A stretch of DNA of 23,562 nt from Bog-756 sp036511155 (GCA_036511155.1 DATCCR010000264.1:1-23562); one strand, 5' to 3'; positions 16,435 to 22,426 are shown, numbered from the stretch's first letter. Notes: generated by a model not told the origin, from the sequence alone. Made by a program: numbers and translations.

Positions 16435-17306
16435 GTATCAAGGTCATGACGAGAGTTTGGGAGTTCTCCCAGGCCGCCGGTACCGACCTACTGGTTCTCC
16501 TCGCCCTGGCCGACAACGCCAACGATGAAGGCGAGTGCTGGCCGTCGATTAGATACGTGGCTCAGAAATGCCGCATCGACACGCGGACCACCCAGCGTCG
16601 TATTCGCAGCCTGGAGGAGCTGGGCGAGGTGGTCGTCATCCGCGGCGGCGGCAAGGCGAGTACGGCTGGCGGGACCAAGTCCAACCGGTATCGAATCGTC
16701 GTTCACATCCCGGACGAGGAGGGGGGTGGCAATCTGCCAGGGAGTGGCACAGACGCCAGGGATGGGGTGGCACCCGTGCCAGGGGATGGGGTGGCACCCG
16801 TGCCACCAGAACCGTCATCAGAACCGTCAGTGAACCGTCACTCTCTTGCGCCGGCCTCCGCCGACGCCGGTGAGAGGGCGTCGCTCAAGACTGCGATAGC
16901 TGACGCCTGCGGCATCGACCTCACCTGCCTGACAACCTCAGCCGCTGGAAAGCTCGGCAAGGCCACGAAGGAGATCGCGGAGGCAGGCGGTACCGCGAAC
17001 GAGGTAGCCGCTAGGGCGCGGGCCTACCGGCAGAAGTACCCGACTGCAGACCTGACCGACACGGCTCTCGCCACCCACTGGTCGGCTCTGGGCAAGTCTC
17101 AGACATCGTCGGCCCGACCCGCTCGGACGCGGGTGGAGGAGTTCGGGCAGAGCGCAGCCCTCATAGCTGAGACTCTCGAGGACGCCGCCCGCTACCTGGA
17201 GTCCTCCCTTGACTCACCGGACGAACTGGCGGCCGCGATGGCAATCGTTCGCGACCGGCGTCCGGATCTCAGTGGGAGCGCTCCCCTTGAAGCGGTCGGC
17301 TTCTGA
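16431..17306 (+). CDS. HTH_36-type phage replication initiator-like protein
   Basis: The 291-residue protein has an N-terminal winged HTH (about 8-75) with TDLLVLLALADNANDEGECW, SIRYVAQKCRID and TTQRRIRSLEELGEVV, the pattern of phage and plasmid replication proteins of the HTH_36 group. A low-complexity linker (about 97-137) has two GVAPVP repeats and is encoded by DNA repeats. The C-terminal helical region (about 150-275) has no recognised ATPase motif. GTG start overlaps the preceding stop. In the family such proteins bind repeats in their own gene to start replication, which fits the iteron-like array. A purely regulatory role is also possible. Confidence 0.75.
   Translation: MSIKVMTRVWEFSQAAGTDLLVLLALADNANDEGECWPSIRYVAQKCRIDTRTTQRRIRSLEELGEVVVIRGGGKASTAGGTKSNRYRIVVHIPDEEGGGNLPGSGTDARDGVAPVPGDGVAPVPPEPSSEPSVNRHSLAPASADAGERASLKTAIADACGIDLTCLTTSAAGKLGKATKEIAEAGGTANEVAARARAYRQKYPTADLTDTALATHWSALGKSQTSSARPARTRVEEFGQSAALIAETLEDAARYLESSLDSPDELAAAMAIVRDRRPDLSGSAPLEAVGF
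16727..16805. repeat. Four iteron-like palindromes inside the replication-type gene
   Basis: Copies of TGGCA-N3-4-TGCCA start at 16727 (TGGCAATCTGCCA), 16745 (TGGCACAGACGCCA, one arm imperfect), 16768 and 16792 (both TGGCACCCGTGCCA). Spacings are 18, 23 and 24 bp, about two helical turns, and the last two units form a 24-bp direct repeat. Such arrays inside initiator genes are typical of lambda O-type origins. Confidence 0.7.
16810..16840 (+). repeat. Three direct repeats AACCGTCA beside the iterons
   Basis: AACCGTCA occurs at 16810, 16822 and 16833, that is at 12 and 11 bp spacing, about one helical turn each. The array begins only 4 bases after the last palindrome and is a different motif, so two kinds of binding site may lie side by side. 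Confidence 0.6.
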
Positions 17307-17488
17307 TGACGAACCAGGCCCTCGCCGCATTCATCGACCTGGGCGACACCTGCGACGGGTGCCGCAAGACACGGTGGCCGAAGTCGGTCGAGTACCTCGA
17401 CGCCGACTGGCTGAGCGCCCGCTATCGGTGTCGTCCGTGCGGACGTGCGTGGTCCGTTGGCTGGCCGACCGATCGAGGCCACGTATGA
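17306..17488 (+). CDS. Small zinc-ribbon protein
   Basis: A 60-residue protein with two CxxC knuckles, CDGC (about 16-19) and CRPC (about 42-45), spaced as in a zinc ribbon, with a basic/aromatic stretch between (KTRWPKSVEYL). ATG 17306 overlaps the upstream TGA by one base (TGATG). Not assigned to a named family; probably a nucleic-acid or protein-binding accessory of the early operon, of which it is the last overlapping gene. Confidence 0.65.
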   Translation: MTNQALAAFIDLGDTCDGCRKTRWPKSVEYLDADWLSARYRCRPCGRAWSVGWPTDRGHV

Positions 17489-17531
17489 GACCACCGGCCC
17501 TGGTGATCGCCGGCCCAGCCCCCGGGGGTGG

Positions 17532-17583
17532 GGGTCGCGACGGGCTAGGACAAGTGCCCCCGACCCGCACATTCGTCTTTTTA
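17532..17583 (+). terminator. Candidate terminator with T-tract before the capsid module
   Basis: GGGTCG (17532-17537) can pair with CGACCC (17561-17566), and a short run ending in CTTTTTATATA follows at about 17577-17587. The T-tract is rare in this GC-rich DNA. TATATA (17582-17587) could equally be a -10 box for the next gene, although no -35 is apparent. Either way the 134-bp gap separates the early operon from the capsid module. Confidence 0.4.
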
Positions 17584-17622
17584 TATACAGCGCCGAACAC
17601 GCCGGACCGGAACGGATGATAA

Positions 17623-17904
17623 ATGACCCCTGACCTGCCCGTTTGCCTCGAATGTGGTGGCCCACTCCCCGAACCGGTCCAGGTCCGCCGTCCGCGACGA
17701 TATTGCGGCCCAGCGTGCCGGCAGCGCCACTGGCGAGCCGTCGGCCTGGCGATGCTGGCCGAGGGCCAGCCCAAGCTGCCGGACTTCGCCCGTCGGCCAC
17801 CACAGTCGGCAGCGCCGATGACGCTCGCCCGCATCGGATCGGATCCCGACGACCAGTCGGTATCGCCGACTCGGGAGACGTCCACCGCCAGCCGGGCCTG
17901 GTAG
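17623..17904 (+). CDS. Zinc-finger protein of the CxxC...YCxxAC type
   Basis: The 93-residue protein begins with VCLECGGPLPE and continues with RRYCGPACRQRHWRA (about 26-40): two cysteine pairs followed by a conserved Arg-Gln-Arg-His motif. Very similar small zinc fingers are common in actinobacterial phages and plasmids; their function is not established. Residues 45-93 are proline/serine-rich and probably disordered. It stands alone between the early operon and the capsid gene, with a GGAACGGA stretch as weak ribosome binding site. Confidence 0.7.
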   Translation: MTPDLPVCLECGGPLPEPVQVRRPRRYCGPACRQRHWRAVGLAMLAEGQPKLPDFARRPPQSAAPMTLARIGSDPDDQSVSPTRETSTASRAW

Positions 17905-17999
17905 CCGCGGTCGCAGCCATCGGCGCCCAACCCTTTCGCCCACCAACAAGCGGTCCGCAGATTGCGGCCGTCGATCACACAGAAGGAAGTAGAACCAAA

Positions 18000-19550
18000 A
18001 TGGCAACACTCACGAAGGCCGAAGTTAAGCGTCAGATCCGCATGCTGTCGGACAAAGCCAACGGGCCCGGCCTGACCGACACCGAGCGGAGCGACTTCAA
18101 CAAGCTCTGCGACCTGTCCGAAGCGTTCGGCCGGGCCGAAGCCCAGCCCAAGCGGTCCACGGCCACCGACCTCCCGACGATCACGGGCGAGATCCATCGA
18201 CTGGCAAGGATCAATCGCACCCCGGCAGAGAACGCCCGATTCTACGCTCTGTGCCGTCAGTCTAAGTCGATGCACGAAGCCAATCGGGCCGCCGAGGCCC
18301 GCGCGGCCAAGCGCTCGGCTCGGACGGCGCCGGCCCCGAAGGTCACCGCGCCCGCCCGGGATGCCGGCTTCACCCGGGCACCCGTTGAGCGTGTCATCGA
18401 CCCGACCTCTGCCACCCGCACCGAACTGCGTGATGGGGCGCTCAAGGTGCTTGAGCGCGAGTCGAATCGACTGACCCCCGGCCAGCTCGACCACGTTGAG
18501 GTGCTGGTTCGGGAGAGCACCGACAACCGTGACGCGGCGACGGTCGCACGGTGGGTGGCGATGACCGAGACCCCGGCCTACAGGTCGGCGTTCTGGAAGT
18601 CATTGCGTGACGAAAGGCCGGCCTACACCGCCACGGAGACCTATACGATCAACCGGTTCCGCGAGACGTTCGTCAGCGAGTTCCGTGCCGGCGCCGAGGT
18701 CGGCTCGTTCGGGCTCGCGATCCCGGCCACCATCGACCCGAGCATCGTGCCAAGTGCCGGGGAGTTGGCCCCGATCGTGCAGTTGTGCACCCGAGTGCCG
18801 GTCATGACGGACGTCTGGAAGGGCGTAGCGAGTACCGGCTCGCCGTGGACGTTCCAGGCCGAGGGCGCCACCGTGGCGGACGAGTCGCCGACCCTGGTCC
18901 AGCCCGTCCTTCCCATCAACACGGCGCGCACCTTCGTGCCGGCGTCGATCGAGTTGTCAGAGGACTATCCGAACTGGACGGCCGAGCTGACCAAGACGCT
19001 CGACCGTGGATATGTCGACCTGCTCGCCCAGAAGTCGGCCGTCGGTTCCGGCACAGGTGAACCGACGGGCCTGTTCACCCGCATGGCGAACACCACGACC
19101 AATCCGAGCCACGTCACCGTCACCACCGCGGGCCATATCGGTGCGATCGACGTGCGCGCCGCCTGGTCTGCCCTCCCGCAGCGGTTCCGGGCATCCGCGA
19201 CGTGGGTTTGCCACGAGAACGTCCTCTCCCAGGTCCGCAACATCGCTGGGGCCGCCAGTCAGGTCGACCTTGTCGTCGACCGGCAGGGAACGACACTCAT
19301 GGGCCGGCCCGTCGTGACCAGTTCGTACTGTCCGGATTTCACCGGCACGACGGGAGCCGAGTCGTTCCTCGTCCTCGGCGACCTGAGCGGCTACACCCTC
19401 GCCACCCGACTCGGCGTGACCGTGGAGCTGGTGCCGCAGATGCGTGACGGCTCCGGTCGTCCCATCGGCGAACGCGGGTATCTGGCCTACGCCAGAGTCG
19501 GGGCCGACGTGACCGTTCCGACCGCGATGGCACTGCTCGCCAACTCGTAG
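18000..19550 (+). CDS. HK97-fold phage major capsid protein
   Basis: ATG 18000 (516 residues) follows AGAAGGAAG (17981-17989), a good ribosome binding site; the frame is open upstream, but that part is a shadow of the zinc-finger gene. Residues about 210-516 carry the HK97 capsid pattern: N-arm, LAIPATIDPSIVPSAGEL, SPWTFQAEGATVADE, ELSEDYPNWTAELTK, the GSGTGEPTGLF loop (350-359), the long peptidoglycan-domain-like helix with WVCHENVLSQVR, and TTLMGRPVV. Residues 1-190 are helical and charged, like a scaffold (delta) domain, and contain an internal repeat. No prohead protease gene precedes it, unlike typical prophages. It should form capsid shells, perhaps for packaging this element with a helper phage's machinery. 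Confidence 0.88.
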   Translation: MATLTKAEVKRQIRMLSDKANGPGLTDTERSDFNKLCDLSEAFGRAEAQPKRSTATDLPTITGEIHRLARINRTPAENARFYALCRQSKSMHEANRAAEARAAKRSARTAPAPKVTAPARDAGFTRAPVERVIDPTSATRTELRDGALKVLERESNRLTPGQLDHVEVLVRESTDNRDAATVARWVAMTETPAYRSAFWKSLRDERPAYTATETYTINRFRETFVSEFRAGAEVGSFGLAIPATIDPSIVPSAGELAPIVQLCTRVPVMTDVWKGVASTGSPWTFQAEGATVADESPTLVQPVLPINTARTFVPASIELSEDYPNWTAELTKTLDRGYVDLLAQKSAVGSGTGEPTGLFTRMANTTTNPSHVTVTTAGHIGAIDVRAAWSALPQRFRASATWVCHENVLSQVRNIAGAASQVDLVVDRQGTTLMGRPVVTSSYCPDFTGTTGAESFLVLGDLSGYTLATRLGVTVELVPQMRDGSGRPIGERGYLAYARVGADVTVPTAMALLANS

Positions 19551-19588
19551 CCAAGTTCTGGCGCGGCGAGCGGTCGGGAGCCGCTGCC

Positions 19589-19642
19589 GTGTCACGTCGC
19601 GGACCGGGTCGAGCTTCACCTCCTCGGCTCGGTCCGTGACAC
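19589..19642 (+). ncRNA. Strong 54-nt bulged hairpin between capsid gene and next gene
   Basis: GTGTCAC (19589-19595) pairs with GTGACAC (19636-19642). After a 5-nt bulge, 19601-19613 pairs with 19623-19635 over 13 bp, including two G-U pairs, around a 9-nt loop. The wobble pairs favour an RNA rather than DNA role. There is no T-tract. It may set the capsid to downstream expression ratio, protect the capsid mRNA 3' end, or act as a packaging or protein-binding site. Confidence 0.55.
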
Positions 19643-19664
19643 CCCCAACGAAAGGACTCAAACG

Positions 19665-19886
19665 ATGTATGTCTATTCAACCGCCAACTGTGGCACCTGC
19701 GACACGCAGGGAGTCGATATCAACCTCCGCGAGGGGGACGTGTGGGCCGCCGACGACCCGCTCGTCCTGGCCCGCCCCGGGCTGTTCTCCGACACGCCGC
19801 CCGCTCCCAACTTCCCCCGCCGCACTGTGCGAGTGGAAGACCTGCCGACGAGCCCGACGGCTCGTCGCCGGCTGAGGAGCGGATGA
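19665..19886 (+). CDS. Small protein downstream of the capsid gene
   Basis: A 73-residue protein with ATG preceded by AAAGGA (19651-19656). It has a CGTC pair near the N-terminus (about 9-12) and the phrase LREGDVWAADDPLVLARPGLF, a pattern I recall in short proteins encoded just after capsid genes of actinobacterial phages. Function is unknown; a minor virion or capsid-associated role is inferred from position. The capsid hairpin lies directly upstream. Confidence 0.65.
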   Translation: MYVYSTANCGTCDTQGVDINLREGDVWAADDPLVLARPGLFSDTPPAPNFPRRTVRVEDLPTSPTARRRLRSG

Positions 19887-19890
19887 TCTA

Positions 19891-20007
19891 GTGCGGATTT
19901 GCATGTATGACGGCGTGGGGCACGTCAACGATCTCGGCGACCTCGAATTGTCGGGACGCGATGAACCCCCAGCCGAAACCGGGGGTCCTCGCGGGGTGAC
20001 GCTGTAG
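19891..20007 (+). CDS. Possible 38-residue protein
   Basis: A short open frame starts with GTG 4 bases after the previous stop and ends at TAG 20005-20007, just before the convergent gene. It begins with Val/Met-Arg-Ile-Cys-Met-Tyr-Asp-Gly and has an Asp/Glu-rich middle. No ribosome binding site is evident and a hairpin lies within it, so it may simply be the 3' untranslated end of the capsid transcript. Confidence 0.3.
   Translation: MRICMYDGVGHVNDLGDLELSGRDEPPAETGGPRGVTL
19965..19986 (+). terminator. Hairpin at the end of the capsid transcript
   Basis: ACCCCC (19965-19970) and GGGGGT (19981-19986) form a 6-bp GC stem with a 10-nt loop, 27 bp before the end of the convergent minus-strand gene. 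No T-tract follows. Position between converging transcripts suggests a terminator. Confidence 0.45.
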
Positions 20008-20012
20008 GCGGG

Positions 20013-20417
20013 TCAGGCCGGGACCGACAGCGCTCCCATCGATTCGCGCCGACACGCCCTCCTCGACCGGTCCAGCTCACACTCGAGCCAAAAGGCGAGG
20101 TCCGTGATCCCAACGGGGTCGCGCCAGTTGTGCTGGGCGAAGATCACCATCAGGTCGCGGTCGTTCGGTACCGAGCAGTCCGCGAGCCAAGCGGTCAGGC
20201 TCGTGAACGCCCGCCACGGATGCGGACCTTCGAGTCCCAGCAAGTTGTCATGGGCAATCTCTCCCCACGCGATGGGCTCGTAGCCGATGGCGTGCTTGTA
20301 CGGGTCGTAAGACGGGTCGAGTTCCTTCATCCGTTCCTGACGGGCCAGGCCCGCTTCCCAGGCCGCTCGGCCCCAACCGCACGGGCAGTCCTCCCAGGAC
20401 GGATTGAGGTCGCTCAT
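20013..20417 (-). CDS. Unknown 134-residue protein, second gene of repressed operon
   Basis: The ATG start at 20417 overlaps the upstream stop (ATGA) and has GGAGGTG about seven bases upstream. I do not recognise the protein. It has a CPCGWG cysteine pair (about 12-17), a Trp/Tyr-rich middle (DPSYDPYKHAIGYEP, AWGEIAHDNLLGLEG) and an aromatic C-terminal half (WLADCSVPNDRDLMVIFAQH) that looks like a compact globular domain. No signal peptide or membrane segment. It is cotranslated with the 80-residue gene and probably acts with it. Position in cargo DNA of a phage-like element suggests defence, toxin-antitoxin or superinfection functions, but nothing in the sequence proves one. Confidence 0.65.
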   Translation of the reverse strand: MSDLNPSWEDCPCGWGRAAWEAGLARQERMKELDPSYDPYKHAIGYEPIAWGEIAHDNLLGLEGPHPWRAFTSLTAWLADCSVPNDRDLMVIFAQHNWRDPVGITDLAFWLECELDRSRRACRRESMGALSVPA

Positions 20418-20656
20418 ACCGGCACCTCCTCGACCGTCCGCATCCTGACCCACACGGTGGGGCCGTCCCGACCGAGGGTCAGCTCCCCCTCCAACTCCTG
20501 TCCTCTGAGGCCGTTCAGGAGCGCCGCGTCGAGCTGGGCGCGCTTGATGGCCATGGCTGCCGCGTCGAAGTCGTGGGCCAACTGTGGGTCGATGGCCCTC
20601 GCCCGTTCGAAAACCGCGTGGTACGCCGCCCACTCCGCTTCGTATTCCTTTGGCAT
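20414..20656 (-). CDS. Unknown 80-residue protein, first gene of repressed operon
   Basis: ATG 20656 is preceded by a very strong GGAGGAGG on the minus strand (plus-strand 20661-20670), which settles the start. The acidic, helical N-terminal part (MPKEYEAEWAAYHAVFERA) is followed by AAMAIKRAQLDAALLNGL and a beta-like end (GELTLGRDGPTVWVRMRTV). It could be a small antitoxin or dimerising regulator, which would suit the twin operators immediately upstream, but it was not assigned to a family. Its stop overlaps the start of the next gene. Confidence 0.6.
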   Translation of the reverse strand: MPKEYEAEWAAYHAVFERARAIDPQLAHDFDAAAMAIKRAQLDAALLNGLRGQELEGELTLGRDGPTVWVRMRTVEEVPV

Positions 20657-20675
20657 GTCGTCCTCCTCCAATTGG

Positions 20676-20693
20676 TGCGGTAGGACTACCGCA
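20676..20693. promoter_or_regulatory. Operator copy 1, 18-bp palindrome TGCGGTAGGACTACCGCA
   Basis: A perfect 8-2-8 palindrome, 20 bp upstream of the minus-strand gene start and just before its ribosome binding site. Its reverse complement is exactly the second copy at 20710-20727. The transcription start of the minus operon should lie in or beside it. Confidence 0.85.
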
Positions 20694-20709
20694 CGGCGTA
20701 TAGTAGACC
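20694..20709. promoter_or_regulatory. Divergent promoter core between twin operators
   Basis: The 16 bp between the operators contain TATAGT (20699-20704, plus strand), a perfect TANNNT -10 box for the rightward HTH gene, and TACTAT on the minus strand (20700-20705) for the leftward operon. Both -10 boxes share the same bases, so the two promoters should exclude each other and one bound repressor could silence both. Confidence 0.6.
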
Positions 20710-20727
20710 TGCGGTAGTCCTACCGCA
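20710..20727. promoter_or_regulatory. Operator copy 2, 18-bp palindrome TGCGGTAGTCCTACCGCA
   Basis: Exact reverse complement of copy 1, with the centres 34 bp apart, a little over three helical turns. Two dimers bound on the same face, or one tetramer, would bracket the shared -10 region. Confidence 0.85.
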
Positions 20728-20784
20728 TTCACCATCCATCAAGGGCTGGGCGTCTACGTTGCGGCCATGTCTCGGGAGGTTCCA

Positions 20785-21150
20785 GTGGACCAGCTTGTCG
20801 GAGCGGCGGAGATCGCCGAGCGGCTTGGCGTGGGCAAATCAACAGTCGTGCACGACTGGCGCCGACGCCATCCGGAGTTCCCTCAGCCCGTGGCACAGCT
20901 CAAGACCGCTCTCGTTTGGGATTGGGCCGAGATTGCAAAATGGGCCAGGGACACGGGCCGTGTCCCGATGACGGTGGTGACAGTGACGTCGAGACGGAAT
21001 GGCGACAAGTGGACGCTCAGCATCGACGACATGGCCAACACGCTTGATGTAGATGTCGACAGTGCGGAGGTCGCCAGACAGTTTGTTGCTGACGTGCTGG
21101 ACAGGGATCCGGAGTCCCTCGACGTGAGGCTGACCAGATACCCAACATGA
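20785..21150 (+). CDS. HTH regulator with HicB-like C-terminal domain
   Basis: I prefer GTG 20785 (121 residues) because GGGAGG lies five bases upstream; ATG 20767 gives six more residues without a good ribosome binding site. Residues about 3-55 form an AlpA/MerR-like HTH (LVGAAEIAERLGVGKSTVVH, DWRRRHPEFP, WDWAEIAKWAR). The C-terminal part (VVTVTSRRNGDKWTLSID then SAEVARQFVADVLDRDPESLDVRL) resembles the HicB partial RNase H fold, in its usual strand-strand-helix-strand order. No HicA-type toxin lies next to it. It faces the twin operators and is the best candidate to bind them. Confidence 0.7.
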   Translation: MDQLVGAAEIAERLGVGKSTVVHDWRRRHPEFPQPVAQLKTALVWDWAEIAKWARDTGRVPMTVVTVTSRRNGDKWTLSIDDMANTLDVDVDSAEVARQFVADVLDRDPESLDVRLTRYPT

Positions 21151-21163
21151 TGGGGCGGACCGA

Positions 21164-21709
21164 TTGATTGCGATTTCAGACAGGTGGCACGGCTTACCTA
21201 CCGGGGACTGGGCAACGTGGGCAGCAGTGGCCGTGAGCACCCTCGCGTTCGCGGCAGTGGTTGTCGGCCTATTCGTTGAGAGTCGAAACCGGAAGGCGGA
21301 CATCGCCAGGCTCGATACACAACGGATCGAAGAGCAGTCGAGCGAACATGCTCGGCAAGTTGGTGCATTCATCGAGGCGACATCAATCCGAGGCAAGTTC
21401 GGAGACCCCGAACCCGGGACGGAGGGCAGGGCGCTTCATCTCACTGTGGTCAACGCCGGCAAACTCCCGGTCCGCAATTTCGAAGCACGGGTTGTAAAAG
21501 TTGGTGACTCCGAGGTCACGGCGCTTTTCGAGCCAATTGCGGTTGTAGTTCCGGGCGAGTTCGAGAGGTACATGGAGGTCGTAGGCGCGCCCGACGGTTG
21601 GCGCCTGGAGATTGAGTTCGATGACGATGCCGGAACCCGGTGGTCGAAATATGGGCCACACGGGCTGACTCGATCCGGAATATCAGCTGGCCATTCCGCC
21701 AAGGGGTGA
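21164..21709 (+). CDS. Single-pass membrane protein of unknown function
   Basis: The frame begins at TTG 21164, preceded by GGGGCGGA; no ATG or GTG is available between the upstream in-frame stop (21131-21133) and this point. The 181-residue protein has a short N-terminus, one membrane helix (about 16-38, WATWAAVAVSTLAFAAVVVG) followed by a basic ESRNRK stop-transfer segment, a helical linker (45-70) and a soluble beta-rich domain (about 85-165) with LHLTVVNAGKLPVRNFEARV. The layout is common in actinobacterial membrane proteins of unknown role. It starts 13 bp after the HTH gene and is probably cotranscribed. A membrane-linked exclusion role is only a possibility. Confidence 0.65.
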   Translation: MIAISDRWHGLPTGDWATWAAVAVSTLAFAAVVVGLFVESRNRKADIARLDTQRIEEQSSEHARQVGAFIEATSIRGKFGDPEPGTEGRALHLTVVNAGKLPVRNFEARVVKVGDSEVTALFEPIAVVVPGEFERYMEVVGAPDGWRLEIEFDDDAGTRWSKYGPHGLTRSGISAGHSAKG

Positions 21710-21901
21710 GTCGTTTTCAGCGATAGTTGACATCGCTAACCCCTCAACGCCCCTCCCGAACGATCAAAGGTCATTAGTCCCGTTCAGCCGTCGCCCGAAC
21801 GTGTCGATTGAGGGGCAAGGGACCGATCACCCTGGATACGATGCCCCCCAGCACTTTTGGCCTGCCCCCCAGGTCTCTCTGTGTAGAGGGGCATCGTCAC
21901 G
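21710..21901. other. Gene-free spacer with three inverted repeats
   Basis: No credible gene was seen in this part of the 360-bp gap before the toxin-antitoxin operon. Inverted repeats are AGCGAT-N7-ATCGCT (21719-21737), CCCCTCAA (21740-21747) with TTGAGGGG (21808-21815), and ACGATGCCCC (21838-21847) with GGGGCATCGT (21888-21897). The first is 9 bp after the membrane protein stop and may terminate that transcript. The others could be regulatory or recombination-related. Confidence 0.5.
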
Positions 21902-22090
21902 TCAACAGGTGGCTACAGTTCCTTCGCCGGACCCGTCGAACAGGAGCTCCCGCCACCCGATGCCCCGGACCCGGCAGATCAGCTGATGGTCCGGGTCGGC
22001 GATGCGTAGTTCGAACACCTGCCTAACCTGCGATAGCAAGGCTGGTGCTCCGACCGGTAGTGTACGCAGGTGCCCGAAGATCTCATTCCA
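21902..22090 (-). pseudogene. Possible relic of a HigB/RelE (Gp49-like) toxin gene
   Basis: On the minus strand the reading frame ending at 21902 contains LPVGAPALLSQVRQVFELRI, then CRVRGIGWRELLFDGSG. This follows the family line LxxGxPxxxxLxxxxFELRI...RVxxxxGxxxxLLHGFxKK, but the essential basic C-terminus (HGFxKKT) is missing and replaced by GEGTVATC and a stop. The N-terminal part is lost or overlaps the plus-strand gene at 22070. It is either a decayed toxin or a chance resemblance. Confidence 0.3.
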
Positions 22091-22426
22091 GCGAATGTCG
22101 CCTCCAAGTTCGGCGATTTGAACCCGGTCCAACTTCCCGGTGACTGGTCGGCGGCACGCGCCCTCCCGACCTACTCGATCACGCAAGTGCTCGCGACGCC
22201 CACGGGGCCGACTGAAGTCGTACTGATCCTCGGGGACGTTGCCCATCCCGTCATCGCTGGATTGGGCGCTGGACAGATCGACGACGCCGCGTCGCAGGCG
22301 ACCATCCCGATCAATCCGGTTGTCAAGATCTCCATCAGTCGCAAGACGCTCGGGGATATCCGAAAGGTGCTCACCGACGTGGAGTTGACACTCGACGCGA
22401 TCGCTTCAGCTGAGCAGGAGGACTGA
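22070..22426 (+). CDS. Unknown 118-residue protein, first gene of TA-like operon
   Basis: The frame starts at GTG 22070 without an obvious ribosome binding site and ends 4 bp before the antitoxin-like gene. The protein is not recognised. The middle is hydrophobic and beta-like (TGPTEVVLILGDVAHPVIAGLG) and the C-terminus is a probable amphipathic helix (KTLGDIRKVLTDVELTLDAIAS) of the kind used for dimerisation or partner binding. Close spacing with the next two genes suggests a three-gene operon. It could be a regulator or chaperone of the toxin-antitoxin pair, or merely a neighbour. Confidence 0.6.
   Translation: MPEDLIPANVASKFGDLNPVQLPGDWSAARALPTYSITQVLATPTGPTEVVLILGDVAHPVIAGLGAGQIDDAASQATIPINPVVKISISRKTLGDIRKVLTDVELTLDAIASAEQED

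Noticed and set aside
16727..16840. CRISPR-like array
   Set aside because: Repeats are short, spacing is 11-24 bp, they lie inside an open reading frame and no cas genes are present.
17643..17999. Extended N-terminus for the capsid protein
   Set aside because: The extension overlaps the zinc-finger gene in another frame and is Arg/Pro-rich; ATG 18000 has AGAAGGAAG upstream.
17331..18494. 387-residue minus-strand frame opposite the zinc-finger and capsid genes
   Set aside because: Capsid start has a good ribosome binding site and the plus strand carries recognised families; the minus frame has no motif.
20130..20717. 195-residue plus-strand frame opposite the repressed operon
   Set aside because: Minus-strand genes have strong ribosome binding sites, an ATGA overlap and a promoter/operator region; the plus frame has none and runs through the operators.
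20676..20727. Rho-independent terminator made by the two palindromes
   Set aside because: Both palindromes sit upstream of divergent starts and flank -10 boxes, with no T-tract; operator is the better reading.
22040..22060. CTCCGAC match to the tRNA acceptor strand as attR
   Set aside because: Seven bases only, with unrelated flanks; expected by chance in this composition.
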